This document shows positions 30,720 to 42,257 of a DNA stretch of 64,000 nt, piece after piece. The DNA lies in contig CP145424.1 of assembly GCA_036867785.1 (NCBI GenBank), positions 1 to 64,000 of the forward strand, given 5' to 3'. Numbering within the stretch: the stretch's first letter is position 1; each line of letters opens with the position of its first letter. The position numbers and the translations under genes are program-made. The notes below the pieces were generated by a model. That model ran no database searches and was not told the DNA's origin. It saw nothing but the letters and a program-made list of their open reading frames with translations. The stretch is from Plasmodiophora brassicae. Taxonomy: Eukaryota; Endomyxa: Phytomyxea; Phytomyxea; Plasmodiophorida.

Positions 30720-32922
30720 ATGGAGAAGCTGGACAAGCTGATCGGCGACGTGTTCCCGGCCATCTGCAGGGACAACGATGAGCGCCCGTCCGGCAAGGCG
30801 CTCGATCTGCTGCGTGCGCGCGCACAGGCGGACGCCATGCAATACAGTACGGCGGGCGCTGCTGGGTATCCGTTCCTACGTCACTGGATAAACGCCGGCT
30901 TCGCCGCGCAGGTGATGACGGCGTTCTCGTCCTGCGACACTTCCGGGTCGGCCTGCACGCGTGCGCTGCGCTGTCGAAATGCATTCCGTCAGGGCAGCTG
31001 AAGGTCCTCGACCTGTCCGACAATGGTAGGGGTTCGCGACCGCCTGCCAAAGGATGCGCTTGTAATCTGGCCATACGACAGCGTTGGACGACTACGCCAT
31101 GGCGGCGCTCCAGCCGCTTCTGGACGGCAGCCCCGCCCTGAACGAACTTCGCCTGGCAGGGAACCGCATCGGATTCGATGGGGGCACGGTGATAGCGGGC
31201 GCGCTCCCCGGTCTACGCCAGCTCCACCTGCTGGACCTGTCCGGCCAGCGCCCTGCAGTCGGCTCGTCGGTGGCGGCATCGTCGCCGGTTCGACCCGTCT
31301 GCGAAGCCCTGGCCCGACACTTTGCTGTCGCACAGCTGATTCTGTCCGGCAACGGCATCACCGATGCGGACGCGAGCGCCGTCGGGCAGATGCTGCGCCT
31401 GAACCGGTCGATCACGTCGCTGAACCTGGCCAGGAACCGGGTTGGCGCGCGAGGATGCGCCCTGCTCTGCGACGCCCTGCAACGCAACCGCGACCTGCGA
31501 CACGTCGACCTGTCGGCGAACGGCATCGGCGCTGACGCAGCGCGATCCCTGGCCGCCCTGTTCCAGGCCAATGCGACGCTGGTGACGGTCAACCTCGGGG
31601 ACAACGCGCTGGACGCGGGCGTCCCTGATATGACGGACGCCCTTATCTCGAATCGGACCCTGGTCGTCCTCGACGTGCACGCGAACAGCATGGGCGATCC
31701 AGGCGCGATCGCCATTGCCCATGCGTTAGCGGCGTCGTCGACGATCACGAGCGTGAACCTGTCGCGGAACGGGATCGGGGAGTCGGGCGGCGTGGCCATC
31801 GCGCGCGCCCTGACCCGCAACCGCGTCCTGACCGCGTTGGACCTGTCGTCGAACGATGTTCGCGACCCGACGGCCATTGCCCTCGCCGAGGCCATCGTCG
31901 GCAACCTGTCGCTCGTGCACCTCGACCTGTCGTCGTGCAAGGTCGCCGACGACGGCGCCGTCGCCCTGGCGACTGCTATAGGGGCCAACGCCGACTGCGC
32001 CCTGCGCGTCCTGCGCCTGCGCGACAACTACATATCGTCGTCGGCGGGCCAGATCGTCCTCGATGAACTGCAGGGCAATACGACCATCACGACCGCCGAG
32101 CTGCGAGGCAACCGCATGGACCATTCGAAGCTGGCCAAGATCCGGTCGTTCTGCCGACGGAACCTGGCACAGATCCGCAACCAGGTCGACCACGCCGACA
32201 CGCCCGTCTGTGCGCTTAGCGCCAACCTGTTGCTGATGGCGTTTCCGTAGGTCCCGAAACGGCTCCGGGAGGACATCGCCGAGCTGGAGAACGTGCTGGC
32301 GAGCCTGGGCGACCTGCAGGAGACGCTGCTGGCGGAGAAGCAGGAGGTGGAGAAGGCGCTGGCGGACCTGCAGGTGATCAACGACGAGAAGATGCATTTC
32401 CGGCTGGGGCAGCAGGCGAAGCGCGACGAGGCGGAGAAGCAGCTGGCCGGCGAGGAGGCCAAGCTCGCCGACCTCCAGGCGAAGATGGCGGCCAAGTCGA
32501 AGGAGTTCGGCGCGAATCGGGCCGCGTTCGCGAAGCAGATCGCCACGAAGGAGGCGCAGCTGGATCAAGAGCGGACGCAGCGCACGGCCATGGAGGAGCA
32601 AGTCGCCGGCGAGCAGGAGCGGTTAAACGCGCTCAGCGACGTCACGTTCGAGACAACGCCCGAGCAACTCAAGGCGGCGATCGAACAGCAGCGACGGGAG
32701 AAGCTCAAGTTCCAGGCGACGATGACGGCGGTGCGCGCCAAATGCCACGCCATCCAGCAGAGGCACAGCAGCGGCCAGGGCATCCCCGAGTTCCTGGAAC
32801 GCGCCCGGTACGCACTTCTCCACCCCGACGCCGCTACCGACGGAGAAGGCGACGGGGCAGCTGCAGCGCACGGCGAACCCGCCGACCCGTCCGCCGAGCC
32901 GATCGCCGTGTCTCCGCAATAA
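30720..32922 (+). CDS. LRRC45-like leucine-rich-repeat and coiled-coil protein (4 exons)
   Basis: Exons 30720-30846, 30912-31025, 31082-32184 and 32251-32922 join across 56-66-nt introns to 671 residues. Residues of about 70-440 are ribonuclease-inhibitor-type leucine-rich repeats with a 28-residue period (LRLAGNRIG, LILSGNGITD, LNLARNRVGA, VDLSANGIGA, VNLSRNGIGE). From about 448 to 640 a long coiled coil follows (EKQEVEKALADLQVINDEK). This two-part plan and the length match LRRC45, a centrosome-linker and ciliary basal-body protein in animals. The assignment rests on architecture, so other LRR/coil proteins remain possible. It ends tail-to-tail with the dynein-docking gene, 67 nt away. Confidence 0.8.
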
Positions 32923-32989
32923 TAATGACGACTGCGCGTGCGCGCCACCTCATAGACATCATCACATGGCCATGTTAGCGCACGCGTGT

Positions 32990-34715
32990 TCATTTATTGT
33001 CGCGTCGAGGAGCGTGCGGCGCAGCGGCACCTTCGTGGGCGGCGCCGGAGGCATCGTCGTCGAGGTCGTCTTCCTCAACGGTCGGCGGTACGATCGCCAC
33101 GTCCTGCACCCGGATCTGGCGCATCAGCAGGCGGACGTCGCCGACGCCGTTCTCGCCTTTCTGCGCGACGAACTTGTTCAACAGGTCCACGACGACTTCC
33201 TCGATCGTGGCCAGCTCCTCGGCGACCGTTGTGTCGTTCATCTCGCCGTACGCCGTCGCGGACCGCCTCTCCCCGGTGCCAATCTCGTGGGAGATGTCGG
33301 CGACGTGCCGGCAGATGGACACGAGCGTTGCGGTGGCCTCCTGGGCGTCCTTGCTGGACTCCTCGTACTCCTTGACGATGGCGGCCACCTTCTTCGCCAG
33401 CGAACGCGTCATGCGCTCGGTGTTGGACTCATTGGGGCGCCCAGCCTGCCGGTTGCGGTACTTTTGAAGCTCGGCCTGGGCGGCGACGATCTCGTCGTCG
33501 ACCGTCTCGATGCCTTCCTGCAGGGCGCCGATCTGCTTGTACAGGTGGAAGTTGTCCTCCTCGGCCTTCAGGAACCCGTCCACGAGCGCGTCGATGCTTT
33601 CGATCGAGGTCGCCCGGCGCACGTCCTCGAACTGCCTCTCGGTCTGCTCGATACGCGCCCTGGCCGCCCGGATCGCCTCCCGCTTGTCGGTGATGGCTGC
33701 CTCGGCGGCGCGCAACCTGCCGGCCAGGTCGCGCTCCCGCTCCCCGTGCTTCGCGTGCAATTCCGCCCGCTTCTGCAGGTCGTTCTGGTGCGACTTGTCC
33801 AGCTCATCCATCACCTCCTCCTGGTCCGCCAACGACGCGGCGATCTCGTGCCAGCCGCGTTCCAGGGCCTACCAGCGACGAGTCAGTGCCCGTGCGCCCG
33901 AGCCGAGCCGAACACTGGTGGGCGGGCAGACGTACGCGGAACTCCTGATCGACAGCGTCCTTGATGTGGCGCATCTGCTGCTGGAACCCGTCGGCGTCCT
34001 TGCCGAACGCCTCGCTGCGGACGAGCATGTCGCTGGTGGCGGCGCGCTTGTCGCGGATCTCCCGCAGCATCTTGTCCTGGACGCTGTCGAAGACGAGCCG
34101 TTCGCGGCGCAGGAAATCGATGACGTCCTTCAGCTGCTGGTTGCTGTTCGACGCCTCGTTGAACTTGACGAGCGCCTTGTCGAGCAGGTTCTCGTGGTTC
34201 TTGATCTTGCGCTCCAGCTGATGCGAGCGTTTCAGCTCGCTGCCGACGCCGCCCGTTGACATCTTCAGCGAGACGATGCGCGTCTCGACGTCGCGGATGT
34301 CGCGTTCGATCTGTTCGTTGCGCAGCGTCTCGTTCTTGACCAGGGCGCCGTATCGTTCCGCCTGTTCGTGGAGGGCCTCGATCTGCTCGATCGAGCGCGC
34401 GCCGGTCTTCTTGCGCATGGTCTCCGTCTCCAACGACAGGTCCCATCGTTTCTTCTCGCTGATCGCCGACAGCTTGCTGATCTGCTGCTGGTGCAGGCGC
34501 GGGATCAGGCCTCGTGCCTCCCTGCGCAGGCGGAACGCGTTCTCAAACGCCCGGAATTGTTTCTGGATCTCGTCACGCCCGAGCACATCGGCAGACAGGT
34601 TCGACGGTCCTGAACTGGACGACGGCCCGCTGGTACCTTTCGCATCGCTTGGCGCTTTGTCGCCTAGCACGTCGTCCAGCTTTGCCGGGACTTGGTCGTT
34701 CTCGATTTCCGCCAT
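32990..34715 (-). CDS. Outer dynein arm docking complex subunit (ODA1/CCDC63/CCDC114-like, 2 exons)
   Basis: Exons 34715-33936 and 33868-32990 join across a 67-nt intron to 552 residues. The protein is almost all coiled coil. The family-specific stretch is clear: LERKIKNHENLLDKAL then KFNEASNSNQQLKDVIDFLR and RERLVFDSVQDKMLREI, as in Chlamydomonas ODA1 and animal CCDC63/CCDC114. These proteins anchor outer dynein arms to doublet microtubules. The N-terminal 45 residues are Ser/Gly-rich and the C-terminus is acidic then basic. Its presence shows that the organism builds motile flagella with outer arms. Confidence 0.88.
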
Positions 34716-35042
34716 GGCGCTCCTCGTCGGCGGTCCGTCAAGGCCAGCGAATGTGCTCGTATGGGCCGAGTCGACGATGCAAGATCGCTGCGAGTACACT
34801 CGTGCCGGAGCGACGATATCTTGGTGCCCGCAACGAAAAGATTACACGTGCCCATGGGATCCGCTTGCACATAGTCGTGTAGATAGACGACCGCTGACCA
34901 CATGGCGTCGTCAACGGTCACACCTCATTCACACGCGAAGCACATGGAGCCCAATCGCTAGCTGTGTGACAACGGAGAGGGACTGATATGGCAAAGGCGG
35001 GATTTACACGGAGCGTATTGTATTGTAGTACATAAGATAGTG
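34716..35042. other. Intergenic, no gene seen
   Basis: A gap of 327 bases between two minus-strand genes. It has lower GC than its neighbours near 34980-35040 and no supported frame. Confidence 0.5.
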
Positions 35043-36839
35043 TCATTTGTGGATGTCGGCCGGTACCTCGTCAAGGATGGCCATGAACTTGGCGGGCACC
35101 CAGCCTTTGACCTTCTGCGCGTTCTCAGCCAACCACCACCCGCTGTTCTGTGGCCGTTTCAGGATCACTGTTCACCGTAGTCAGGCGACCCTCCAGCACG
35201 TATCGTCGCGGGTTCCCTATTGCTCACCTAACAGCTCGTCGGCGGCACACGGCAGGCAATTGGGCTTGTCAGTCTTGAAGTCGAACTTGCATCGGCAGTG
35301 AACGACCTGCTCGTGACCGCCCTGCGGTCCATCCTTGCGGTCACTCGGCGACTCCACCTTCGTACTGCTAATGTCCTTGGACAGCGCGGGACCACTGACG
35401 TCCACAGATGGATATCTCCTGGCGTTGCCCGTCGTGCTGCCCGTTCGTGTCGTCGGTGACGTTGCCGCATCCGAAACGTTCGACCTTGTGCCACTGCTAC
35501 AACTCAGGGCCATGTCGCAGAGCAACGCGGGCAGTAACGTACCTTGACGATTGCCTGGTGTGGTCCACGCGTTTGACAACCTCCGACGTCAGCGACGATT
35601 CTCTCTTGACCTTCAAGTCATCCGTTCGTTTCGGACGCGCCCTGAGCGGGGTGTCAGGCGGCACAGCAAGCCATTCTCGTCAAATACCGACGGTTTCGCG
35701 GGCTCGTCCTCATCGGACGCGACCTCTTCCGCATGCGGTCGCTGAACGGGCTTCTGCTGTCGCTGCTGCTGTTGGTGGTGCTGCTGGTGCTGGTGCTGGT
35801 GCTGCTGCTGACGATTTGGGACCGGATCGAGGGCGGCCTTTGCGTCATCGGCCGTGTCAACGACCGGGTCCTCGACGACCTCGAGGGTTCCGGGGCGGAT
35901 GACGATCTCGTTCCGTAGGAACTCGGCGTTGAACACGCTCCAGTGCTCGCGGAAGATGGGCCTTCCCCTGCAGACGTAGGTGAACTCAGCGGAGCGTAAC
36001 GCCGGCACCGTCTTTAACAGGCGAGCGTTTAGCTCGTCCAGCGTTGTTTCCGGGACGACGTTCACTGATGCCAGTGGCACATCGCTGTCCTCCCATCGCA
36101 CCCCGATTACCATCAACGGATCCGCTTGTGCTGACAATGCCGCTCCGGCCGGCTTCGCGCTTGGTGCCGTCAGCAGAGGAGGCGCCGGACCCTCATCTGG
36201 GGAACGACGAGCGAGCGTTAGCGCCAGAACAGACCGCCGGGCGAATCGGTGCCGCCATGATGTCTCACCGAGGATTGCGCCGCCCATGATCTGGTATCGG
36301 CATTCAATGCAGACGCGAGCCGGGCCTTTCTTCATCTTCTTCTTGAACATCGGCGGCACCTCCATCTTGATCGTGCACTCGTTGTCGAACATGTCGCCGC
36401 ACACCCGGCAGTGATGGGTGTTGCCGGAGGTCAGCGCCCCATAGCACAGCTTGCAGTTGGCGTAGGACCCGGCCTTCACCCAGACGGGCGGGTAGATGTG
36501 CATGACGCCCGCCTTGTCCGTGTACGTGACCATCTGCGGGTGCAGCGGCGGTTCGTTCTTGACGAACTTGGCGCGGCGCTCCATGCACTGGTCGCGGCAT
36601 CCGAAACAGACGCGATCGGGGCCCTCCTTGTCCTTGCGTTTGAACTGCGAGTTGACCATGTATTTCGCGGTGCACATGGAGCAGTACATGTGCCCGCACA
36701 GGCGGCAGTGGTGCTGGTGCGAATAGCTGAACTTCACGTTGCAATGGTAGCACGCGTTGTACGCCTTCTTATCGACCCAGACCGGGGCGACCAGGTGCCC
36801 CATCCATCCCAGGATCAGCTTCTGCGGGTGCTCCTGCAT
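35043..36839 (-). CDS. Double-FYVE-type zinc finger, SH3-domain protein (4 exons)
   Basis: Exons 36839-35688, 35610-35543, 35496-35228 and 35167-35043 join in consistent phase to 537 residues. Two tandem FYVE-like fingers come first (about 17-85 and 107-175), with cores HQHHCRLCGHMYCSMC and NTHHCRVCGDMFDNEC. A possible ubiquitin-like fold follows (about 235-310), then a His/Gln-rich linker. An SH3 domain closes the protein; it is split by the last intron (CKFDFKTDKPNCLPCAADEL, then LVILKRPQNSGWW and KGWVPAKFMAIL). FYVE domains bind phosphatidylinositol-3-phosphate on endosomes and SH3 domains bind proline motifs, so an endosomal adaptor is likely. The combination is unusual. An in-frame ATG at 36860 would add seven residues. 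Confidence 0.8.
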
Positions 36840-36860
36840 CGAGGGCGGCCGCCGACACAC

Positions 36861-37133
36861 CGATGACGATGCGGCTGCAGCGTACCCAGCTCGAAATATC
36901 TTGAGCGTACGTGCACGCTACCCGTCCCCATGTGTATCTCGAACAAGCCCGCGCGCGAGCGGTGTGTGTGTATTATCGATGCACGTGAACACCGTCGCTG
37001 TCAATGTGTTAGACGGACGACAGACGCGCAATCCACTTAACGGAAGGTCGGTGGACGGGCGCCGAGTGCGGTCCGTCGCGGAGTTGCGCCAGTGGCGGCC
37101 GTCGTCGTCGTCGTTGTCGTCGATCGGACGATC
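36861..37133. promoter_or_regulatory. Divergent promoter region (FYVE/SH3 gene and LUC7)
   Basis: Two start codons face away from this 273-base segment. It contains no supported frame. A short GTGTGTGTGT run lies at about 36961-36970. Confidence 0.4.
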
Positions 37134-38095
37134 ATGCTGTCGCAACGCGAGCTGTTGGACCAGCTGATGGGCAAGGACCGCAACCTGGCGGACGAGGACA
37201 AGAAGGCGCCCGACCAGCACTGGTGGGACGACGCCGTCTGCAAGTACTACATCTGCGGGTTCTGCCCGCACGACCTGTTCTACAACACGAAATCGGACCT
37301 GGGCCCGTGCGCGAAACAGCACGACATGGCGTTCCGTCGCGAGTTCGAATGCGAACCTGTATCGCGACGCGCCCCGTACGAGGCCGATTTCCTGCGCCTG
37401 CTGGAATCGCTGACCGAGGAGGTCGACCGGCGCAAGCGCCGCGGGACGGATCGGTTGTCCATGACGATGCAGCCGGACCTGTCCGATCCCGTTGTCGCGC
37501 GATGCAAATCCGACATCGACCAGATCGTGGCCGACATGCGCCCGCTGATCGACCAGATGCAGGCGCTGGCTGAACGCGGCGACGTCGACGACGCCGCCCG
37601 GCTGCTGGTCGCCTTCGAGGAGAAGGCCGTCCGCAAACAGGCGCTCCAGGAGGAGATGGAGGGCGGGACCCGGTTCATCACGCAGCACGAGAAGCAGATG
37701 GGCGTCTGCGACATTTGCGGGGCGTTCCTCGTGCAGAACGAGGCGGAGTCGCGCGTGCAGTCCCACCTGAATGGTACGTGCCCCCTTCGTCACGACAGGG
37801 GCCACGGACTGCGCCGTGGCCCCTGGCACCTGTAGCACTCCACTGACGGGCGGACGCGTGCACAGGGAAGCAGCATGTCGGGTTCGCGTTGATCCGCGAC
37901 AAGATCGTGGAGCTGCGCAGAGCGCTGCCCGACGTGAAGGCGGCGCACCATGAGCCCGCTTCGCGGCGGCGCGGCACGGACCGGGACCGGTCCCGGGATC
38001 GTCGACGGAGCAGTCGCAGTCCTCGGCGGTCCAGCGGCGGCGGCGGCGGCGGCGGCCGCCGTCATGGGTCACCCTCCCGCCGGCATCGATACTAG
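37134..38095 (+). CDS. LUC7L: LUC7-like U1 snRNP splicing factor (2 exons)
   Basis: Exons 37134-37773 and 37866-38095 join across a 92-nt intron to 289 residues. The family's two zinc fingers are present: a CCCH finger (C36, C44, C59, H63, with CGFCPHDLFYNTKSDLGPC) and a C2H2 finger (VCDICGAFL, completed across the intron by HLNGKQHVGF). Between them lies a helical region with coiled-coil character. The C-terminus is rich in Arg/Ser and Gly (RDRSRDRRRSSRSPRRSS), like SR proteins. LUC7 stabilises U1 snRNA at 5' splice sites. It is relevant here because the genome uses a strong GTACG donor preference. Confidence 0.93.
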
Positions 38096-38236
38096 TTCCA
38101 TATCGCCAATATACGACGCTTGATGCAGGTCGCGCGTGACCACCTGCGAAATGAGCGCAACGCGTTGGCGTTTCATTGAACGGACAGTGCTAGGTCGTTG
38201 CGGGCATTGACAATCTGAAGCGAATAATATATGTCG

Positions 38237-39528
38237 TCAGTCGTGCAGCAGGCGCACGAAGCAGAACCGGTATGATCTGGGCGCGTCGCTGGACGACCTG
38301 GTGCTGGCCAGGCATCGGAACGGCTTGCCCGATTTGCCATAGCACGTGACGATGATGTCCGGGCGGGTCGCGTCCGCCGCCGCGTTGCCGCTGCTGAGGA
38401 AGAAGAGCGCGTTGTGCTGGATGACCTTGACCCAATCGCTCTCGCCGATCACCCACGACCAGAACGGCGTGAACGCGTTGCTGGACGGCAACCGGTTGAA
38501 CAGGTCGCACAGGTCCTGCGCGTCGTACCCGAACAGGCGCTGCGCCTCGTCGTTGATGTACAGCCCGCGGCGTGGGCTGACCGGGTCGTTCAGCAGGCTC
38601 GGCAACTGCACCGACTTGATGATGGCGATGTTCAGCTCGGTGGCGAACTCGCGCGTCGATTCGCCCGCCTCGTCGGCCGATATCAACTGTCGGGGCAGGC
38701 GTCAGACGACCCGAGCACAACGCATCGGCGAATGACCCCCCGGGGACGCGCGCACCTGGAACGGTGGCCGGAAGATCGGCGCCGATGGCGTCGACACGTG
38801 TATGCCGAGCACGCGCAGGCGCGTCTTCACGTCGGCGTACATGCGCACGTCGAGCAGGCCGCCCAGCATCGTCTCGGTCACATGCGTTCTGCAAAGGCGG
38901 GGGCGGGCGCACCGAGTCAGCCAACGGCGGGCTGGTACGAAGGCGCCAACGGGACGTACATTCGCCTGCACTCATCGTGGAACTCGGCCTCGGTGAGCGC
39001 GGTGGCCGCCTCCAGCGACGCCTGGCACTGCGCCAGCCACATGTCGGCCAGCGTCTTGGAGAAGCGCTCGGCGAGCAGCTCGACCGAGATGTCGTCGGGT
39101 GCGACCCCGATCCCGTGCAGCAGGCCCTGGTGCCGGGCCGCCTGCGACGACGACGACGTCGACGCCGATGACGACGCCGCCCTGGGCCCATGGTGCACCG
39201 TGCGCTTCTTGTGGACGCGGTCGCGGCACTCCTCCGGGCGCCCGAGGCGAACGCAGCGCCCGCACGGCCGCGCCTGGTCGCAGCACGCCTTCGACAGGTA
39301 GCAGCAGGTGCAGGCGACCTTCGTCCGCGGGTTCGTCGAGTCCCGCGCCCGCTTGCGGGGCGCCTTCGCCGTCACCATCGGCTTGTTGTCGTCGGCGATG
39401 GCGTGCGTCGACGGCATCCACGGCGACGACGGCGTCAGCGACGCCGGCTCGTTGTCGTGCAGGTCGGTGGCCTGCTCGACCAGCTTGTCCAGGTTGCTCA
39501 GGTCGAGGCCCGACAGCAGCGACGACAT
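38237..39528 (-). CDS. Zn2Cys6 binuclear-cluster transcription factor with a PAS-like domain (3 exons)
   Basis: Exons 39528-38960, 38888-38756 and 38686-38237 join across 71- and 69-nt introns to 383 residues. Residues 73-101 have the exact Zn2Cys6 spacing C-x2-C-x6-C-x5-C-x2-C-x8-C (TCCYLSKACCDQARPCGRC), preceded by a basic stretch. The C-terminal part (for example DEAQRLFGYDAQDLCDLF) looks like the PAS region of fungal ERT1/AcuK/RDS2 gluconeogenesis regulators, whose zinc cluster also begins with a similar VAC motif. It probably binds DNA as a dimer and regulates carbon metabolism, by analogy. Zn2Cys6 factors are mainly fungal with scattered protist examples, so its presence beside ATAD3 and GRK genes is notable. 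Confidence 0.8.
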
Positions 39529-39594
39529 GGCGATGCGGGGAGAGCGGAGCCGACGACTGCCGGTTCGCGTGCCGGCCTCGGTGACGTCAACGCC

Positions 39595-39790
39595 CCCCTC
39601 GGGGTCAGATACGTTCCGAACAGATATTCGCAGGATGGGGCAGAATCCGTCGGGCGCCCGTATATGTACACACGGAGACTGCGAAGGACCTCTGGCCGTC
39701 GACGTTGCTGAACTCGACGACTGGGCATGCACGCCAGGTAGGTGACGTCGTGGGCGAAAGAACCCTGCGGCTGCATCGGTTCGATGGGCG
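39595..39790 (-). repeat. Inverted, diverged copy of the POLE2 3' end
   Basis: Read on the minus strand, this segment matches 41845-42050 on the plus strand. Shared blocks include TCGTCGAGTTCAGCAACGTC, GCCAGAGGTCCTTC and CCTGCGAATATCTGTTCGGA. It covers the last coding exon of POLE2 (SFAHD, then VVEFSNVD in one frame) and about 110 bases downstream. The copy is diverged and has no stop where the gene has one. It lies within the 5' flank of the zinc-cluster gene. The two copies form an inverted repeat that encloses POLE2. Confidence 0.8.
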
Positions 39791-40022
39791 GACTGGATGC
39801 GTTGCTTCGACGGTGCTGGCGACGTGATTCGCGCTCGGCGTCTTCTGATTGAAACAGGAGCATGCCCGAATACGCAGTGATTCCAGGACAGGCCATGTGA
39901 CGGAGGAAAGGGCCAATTTTCGCCGTTTTTGTCCGGACGCCGTGGCGGAGTCCGCGGTGCGCTTCGGCGGCGCAGGAGGAGGGTGCCCCCGTCCAGCGAG
40001 CGAGCGGCCCGAATGCGCCATC

Positions 40023-41937
40023 ATGGGTGAACGCGACCGTGCCCGAGCCTACAACCGCGCGTTCCGGCGCGCCCGTCTCTGCCTGCAGAGCGATGCGATC
40101 GCCGCCATGGACGGTACGTCCCGCGCATCACCGGACGCGCCCTGGCGCTGAGCGTCGCCCGCGCTGCATAGAGTTCTTTGTCAAGTACGGCGAGCAGAGC
40201 ATCGACGCGTTCGTCGAGGACATCTTGAACAAGTTCGAGGAGGGCGGGTGCGCCCCGGCCGACAATATCGTGACAGCGGCGACGCTGCGTCCCGTCCTGG
40301 ACATCCTGGCGAAACCGGCCGGCGGCGACCAGGACGACGCGTTCGCCGCGTCGGGCGCGCGAATTCGCGTCCTGTCCGCGATCGAGGCGCCTCGCGTCCA
40401 CTGGGACCACTCCCGTTCCGTCTTCGTCGTTGACCGCTCCCATACGCCGCACTACCACAGCCCGGACCCGAAATCCAAGTGGCAACGACTGGAGTCTCGG
40501 TACCATGTCCTTCGTCAGCGCCTGCTTCGCGACGCGTCGTTTCATCGGGACGCGCTGGCACGTGGGCCGCAGTCGTCGTCCGAGGAGCTCGCCTCGATCG
40601 AAAGCGTCGCCGGCACGTCCGGCACGGTCTCCCTGTTCGGCCTGCTCGCCGAGCTCGAGGAAGGGCGGTTCTACCTGGAGGATCCCGGCGCGTCCATCCA
40701 GCTCGACCTGTCCCGCTGCAAGACCTCCGTCGGCGTCTTCCTCGAACACTGCTTCGTCATCGTGATCGGTAATCGCCCGCTGGCTCCGCGTCACTGTCGA
40801 CATTGTCGTTCACACCCTCCGGGGCGTCTTCAGGCGAGCTCGACAAGGACGACGTGTTCTGTGTGAAGTACATGGGGTTTCCGCCGCCCGAATCACGCGA
40901 TACGACGCTGAGCGCCTTCGACGACCTTCAGTTCGCCGCGCCCGAGGATCGCGTCCGGCTGCGCAAGCTCGAGGAGGCGCACGCCGGTCCCGATTCCGTC
41001 GTCCTGTTCAGCGAGTGCCACCTGGATCGGCCCGATGTCCTCGACCGCATCGACCTGATCCTGTCGCAACGCAGCCCGACGTTCCCGTCCCTGTTCGTCT
41101 TCTGCGGCAACTTCTCGTCGACGCCGATCGGCGACGACTACGGCAGGCAGCGCGCCCTGTTCGACGCGCTGGCCGCCGTCATCGAGCGGCACGACGCGCT
41201 GGCCATGGACAGCCTGTTCGTGTTCGTCCCGGGCCCCGCCGACCTGTCGTACGGCCGATCGTTGCCGCACCCCGGCCTGCCCGCGCTCGTCACCGAGCGC
41301 CTGCGCCAATCCATCAGGAACGTCATGTTCCCGTCGAACCCCTGCCGCATCCAGTATTGCACCCAGGTACGGGCGCGTCGTGCTCGTTCGACAGTGCGCT
41401 GGTTACACATACGTGTGTGTGTGTGTGTGTGTGCTGCAGGAGATTGTCGTGTTCAGGGACGACATCTGCCGCCGGGTACGGTGAGCGATTCCGTCTGCTG
41501 GGTCGACCGTCATGCTAAGCGCCCCTGGGGTGTTCTCGTGCAGCTGAGCGAGACGTGTGCCCTGCCGCCGAACCTGGAGGCGGAGACGTCGCTGCACAGG
41601 CACGTGGTGAAGACTGTGCTGGACCAGGCGCACCTATGCCCCGTGCACCCGACGCGCCAGCCGGTCCACTGGGACCTCGACCATGGCCTGCGCCTGTACC
41701 CAATGCCGACCATGCTGGTCCTGGCCGACGACGCGCCCGCCTACGAGTCCACGTACACGGCATGCTACGTGTTCAACCCGGTCTGCTGGGCGGCGCCCGT
41801 GCATGCGTCCAAATGCATCCCCGCTAATTCCTGACCGACGTTGCCGGCAGGGATCGTTCGCCCACGACTTCAGCTACGCGGCGTACATGCCCGGGCGGCG
41901 CGTCGTCGAGTTCAGCAACGTCGACGACAACGACTGA
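40023..41937 (+). CDS. POLE2: DNA polymerase epsilon subunit 2 (6 exons)
   Basis: Exons 40023-40113, 40172-40768, 40834-41366, 41440-41475, 41544-41780 and 41851-41937 join in consistent phase to 526 residues, matching the usual length of about 527. Hallmarks are YGEQSIDAFVEDILNKF at the N-terminus, SVFVVDRSHTPHYHSPD, the inactive calcineurin-like phosphoesterase region (FCGNFSSTPIGDDYGRQRA, then FVFVPGPADLSYG) and the C-terminal NPGSF motif. It is the B subunit of the leading-strand polymerase and helps load the CMG helicase. Exon 4 is only 36 nt. The intron before it carries a (GT)n run right up to the acceptor (about 41412-41432). Confidence 0.93.
41412..41432. repeat. (GT)n microsatellite in a POLE2 intron
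   Basis: An uninterrupted GT run lies just upstream of the CTGCAG acceptor of the 36-nt exon 4. On the coding strand it could act as a binding site for UG-repeat-recognising splicing factors. Confidence 0.75.
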
Positions 41938-42050
41938 TCAGGACGTCGACTGCCAGAGGTCCTTCACAGTCTGTGTCTCAGTGTGTACATAAACGAGCGC
42001 CCGGCGGATATTCTCCTTGTCCTGCGAATATCTGTTCGGAACCTACCGTA
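41845..42050 (+). repeat. POLE2 3' end, partner of an inverted copy at 39595-39790
   Basis: This is the plus-strand arm of the inverted repeat described at 39595-39790. It includes the final POLE2 exon, stop codon and about 110 bases of flank. The arms are about 2.05 kb apart. Confidence 0.8.
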
Positions 42051-42257
42051 CATTCCGCGGGCAAATTGCTTCTCGTCCCGCGCGATGTCACCCCGATTGA
42101 TCCCGCGGGGACGAAACATGCCATTCGTCCCCCGCGGGCTTCTGCTGCCCGCATTCGGCCTGCGGGACTGCGGGTGCCCGCGTTCGCTGTCCGTGACCAG
42201 CGCTGCGCATTTCTGCGCTGTGTGTGGGCAGTTGCGATTGATCTGGCTGAGCTCGAG

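Noticed and set aside
38237-39528. Zn2Cys6 factor as proof of a fungal genome
   Set aside because: ATAD3, missing in typical fungi, the GRK and the TTTTAGGG telomere do not fit an ordinary fungus, and scattered protist Zn2Cys6 genes are known.
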